Of a stretch of DNA of 7,919 nucleotides, positions 6,253 to 7,919 are shown piece by piece. Below the pieces are notes generated by a model. That model worked only from the letters and a program-made list of their open reading frames with translations, made no database searches and was not told the DNA's origin. The stretch's first letter is position 1. The number at the start of each line of letters is the position of its first letter. The stretch is from contig CAJOEB010000036.1 in assembly GCA_905233775.1 (NCBI GenBank), forward strand, positions 1-7,919, given 5' to 3'. A program made the translations under genes and the position numbers. This DNA is from an uncultured Alphaproteobacteria bacterium (GTDB lineage: Bacteria > Pseudomonadota > Alphaproteobacteria > UBA3830).

Positions 6253-7392
6253 ATGAATAATAACGTGGCATCATCAATAATAATCGGAGGGGCGACAGCT
6301 TCAGGAAAAACCGCTCTTGCGATAAACTTGGCGAACAAATTGCGATACAAATATGGTATTGATGCTGAAATCGTAAATGCAGACAGTGTGCAAATGTACA
6401 GCGATCTGAAAATACTAACGGCTTATCCGTCTGATGATGAATTACATAAGGTAAAGCATAATTTGCTTGGAATTTTGGATCCGTATGGTTCGTCAAGTGT
6501 CAGTTCTTGGCTTGATCTTGCGCAAAAAGAGATTAAACGTATTCATCATGATAAAAAAATCGCCATTGTTTGCGGAGGAACGGGGTTTTACATTCGTGCG
6601 TTACTGAATGGTGTTGCAGATATTCCCCAAATTCCCGAAAGTGTGCGAGAATATGTGCAAAACCATTTTAAAGAGCTTGGACGTGATCAATTTTTCGAAA
6701 AATTATCAAAACTCGATCCGATCTCTGCACAAAAATTGCATAAAAATGATACTCAACGGATTTTAAGAGCATATGAAGTTGTTTTATATACCGGAAAAAG
6801 TTTATCGGAATGGTGGGAAGCAAGTAAAAATAAAAAGAATGTAGAAAATGTAAAAAATAATGCGGAAAATAAAGAAAAAAATGAAGATAACGAGAAAAAT
6901 ATGGAAACAATTACAACAACATTAGTTCCGATAACACTAATCCCGACAATAATTCTGCATCCCGAAAAAGAAAAAATACGAGAACGAGCTCGGATTCGCA
7001 TACAAAAAATGATTGAGCAAGGAGCAATCGAAGAGGTCAATGAATTTAACAAAAAATATCCAAATTATGATGGTGCGTTACGAGAAGTTATTGGTTATCG
7101 TGAAATTTCTGAATTTTTACAAAATCTACAACACAATAAAAAAAACAATAAGAATGAATTTACGCACGATAAAAGTAAATTAATTGAAAACAAATTAATT
7201 GAAAAAATGTGCGTTCGAACAAATCAGTATATCAAACGTCAATCAACATGGTTTAGAAATCAGCTAAAAAATGCTAAATTTATCAATGAATTCGGAGATA
7301 AATCGGATATTCTTGAAGAAGTATTTGAATATTTAACTAAATGTATATATCGGCCAATAATTAATTGTAATGGACAGAAAACGGCAGAATAA
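6253..7392 (+). CDS. miaA: tRNA dimethylallyltransferase with two Lys/Asn-rich insertions
   Basis: MiaA transfers the dimethylallyl group from DMAPP to the N6 of A37 in tRNAs reading codons that start with U. The 379-residue protein is longer than the usual 300-320. It has the P-loop GATASGKT (13-20; the family normally has Pro where Ala14 stands), DSVQMY (44-49) with the catalytic Asp44, the CGGTGFYIRAL block (107-117), NDTQRILRAYEV (165-176) and the C-terminal RQSTWFR (329-335). Extra length lies in two low-complexity stretches: residues 191-219 (Lys, Asn and Glu, within the tRNA-binding region) and 291-318 (Asn and Lys, between the GYREI and RQSTWFR blocks). Both are in frame and all core motifs remain, so the enzyme is probably active. 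The ATG at 6253 has only a weak AGAG upstream. ruvC follows after 22 bases and may be co-transcribed. Confidence 0.95.
   Translation: MNNNVASSIIIGGATASGKTALAINLANKLRYKYGIDAEIVNADSVQMYSDLKILTAYPSDDELHKVKHNLLGILDPYGSSSVSSWLDLAQKEIKRIHHDKKIAIVCGGTGFYIRALLNGVADIPQIPESVREYVQNHFKELGRDQFFEKLSKLDPISAQKLHKNDTQRILRAYEVVLYTGKSLSEWWEASKNKKNVENVKNNAENKEKNEDNEKNMETITTTLVPITLIPTIILHPEKEKIRERARIRIQKMIEQGAIEEVNEFNKKYPNYDGALREVIGYREISEFLQNLQHNKKNNKNEFTHDKSKLIENKLIEKMCVRTNQYIKRQSTWFRNQLKNAKFINEFGDKSDILEEVFEYLTKCIYRPIINCNGQKTAE
7177..7206 (+). repeat. 15-bp tandem repeat in miaA
   Basis: AAATTAATTGAAAA followed by C or A occurs twice head to tail (7177-7191 and 7192-7206), with one difference in 15 bases. It encodes KLIEN then KLIEK within the second low-complexity insertion of MiaA. 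It is in frame and looks like a recent slippage duplication. Confidence 0.75.
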
Positions 7393-7402
7393 ATAGCAGA
7401 AT

Positions 7403-7406
7403 GGAG
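7403..7406 (+). promoter_or_regulatory. Ribosome binding site that sets the TTG start of ruvC
   Basis: GGAG lies 8 bases before TTG 7415, the only start that gives RuvC its complete first strand with the catalytic Asp. The ATG at 7401 is in another frame and stops after five codons. The motif therefore supports a non-ATG start. Confidence 0.7.
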
Positions 7407-7414
7407 ATTATTTT

Positions 7415-7903
7415 TTGATAAGGATTTTAGGTATTGATCCCGGGCTTCACATAACAGGATGGGGCGTTATTGATTTCGATGGATTTCGCCTAAAACATAT
7501 TGCGCATGGTACGATTGTTTCAAAGACATCTGAAGATATCTCAGATCGTTTGGCGAATATTTTTAAAAAATTATCGGACATAATCGAGGAACAAACGCCG
7601 GATGAAGTAAGTATCGAAAAGGTGTTTGTGAATATTAATCCTGAATCATCATTGAAATTAGGAATGGCACGCGGAGTAGCTTTGTGTGTGCCAAGTGTAA
7701 TGGGACTGAAGGTATATGAATACACGCCAAACAAAATTAAAAAAACAGTAGTAGGAAGTGGTCATGCGACAAAAGATCAGATTTCGATAATGGTTCAGAA
7801 ATTGCTGCACAATTGCGGTTCTGTTAAGCTGGATGCGGCAGATGCTCTTGCAATTGCGATTTGTCATGCCCATCATAGGAATATATTGAAATATAGTGCA
7901 TGA
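7415..7903 (+). CDS. ruvC: Holliday junction resolvase RuvC
   Basis: RuvC cleaves Holliday junctions as a dimer together with RuvAB in recombination repair. The 162-residue protein is near normal length (173 in E. coli) and keeps the four acidic metal ligands of the RNase H-like fold: Asp8 in ILGIDPGL, Glu68 in VSIEKVF, and Asp140 and Asp143 in KLDAADALAIAICHAHH. The segment YEYTPNKIKKTVVGSGHATKD (101-121) matches the conserved junction-contacting region. Translation starts at TTG 7415, supported by GGAG at 7403-7406. It follows miaA after 22 bases. Its stop TGA overlaps a possible ATG at 7900, suggesting a coupled downstream gene. ruvA would be the expected partner, but too little sequence remains to tell. 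Confidence 0.96.
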   Translation: MIRILGIDPGLHITGWGVIDFDGFRLKHIAHGTIVSKTSEDISDRLANIFKKLSDIIEEQTPDEVSIEKVFVNINPESSLKLGMARGVALCVPSVMGLKVYEYTPNKIKKTVVGSGHATKDQISIMVQKLLHNCGSVKLDAADALAIAICHAHHRNILKYSA

Positions 7904-7919
7904 GTATAAAAAAGCATGA
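7900..7919 (+). CDS. Possible start of the next gene, cut by the window edge
   Basis: ATG at 7900-7902 overlaps the ruvC stop as ATGA, and its frame is open for the six codons available. Another ATG at 7916 is also possible. Nothing can be said about the product. ruvA is only a guess from the usual order in bacteria. Confidence 0.25.

Overview
The window is about one-third G+C by eye and carries compact bacterial housekeeping genes with a short sugar-transfer module. Taxon (inference): the class I lysyl-tRNA synthetase, the alphaproteobacterial style of the family 4-like uracil-DNA glycosylase and the AT-rich composition suggest an alphaproteobacterium, possibly a host-associated lineage such as Rickettsiales or Holosporales. 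No rRNA or other phylogenetic marker is present to settle this.

Layout. On the minus strand, read from high to low coordinates, are folB (dihydroneopterin aldolase, 6102-5509) and then a tightly packed series: lysK (5403-3817), a uracil-DNA glycosylase (3811-3122), galE (3033-2017), an intact family 2 glycosyltransferase (2020-1148) and a frameshifted tandem copy of it (1148-275). The last three overlap by 4 and 1 bases, so they are probably translationally coupled. A separate minus-strand gene for a small secreted protein begins at 187 and leaves the window. On the plus strand, divergent from folB, are miaA (6253-7392) and ruvC (7415-7903), and a possible further gene starts at the right edge.

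How the genes fit together. galE supplies UDP-galactose, and the glycosyltransferase next to it is a plausible user in surface glycan or LPS synthesis. lysK, miaA, ruvC, the glycosylase and folB are core functions (translation, tRNA modification, recombination, base-excision repair, folate).

Most unusual points. FolB carries a roughly 80-residue Asn/Asp/Ser-rich insertion containing five heptad (21-bp) repeats whose base composition differs from the surroundings. The neighbouring MiaA has two Asn/Lys-rich insertions. The divergent folB-miaA spacer is built of iterated AT-rich motifs. The glycosylase-galE junction contains a duplicated copy of the gene-end/gene-start sequence. The glycosylase lacks the cysteines that bind the usual 4Fe-4S cluster. 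I see no CRISPR array, transposase, integrase, tRNA or rRNA, and no clearly new multi-gene system.
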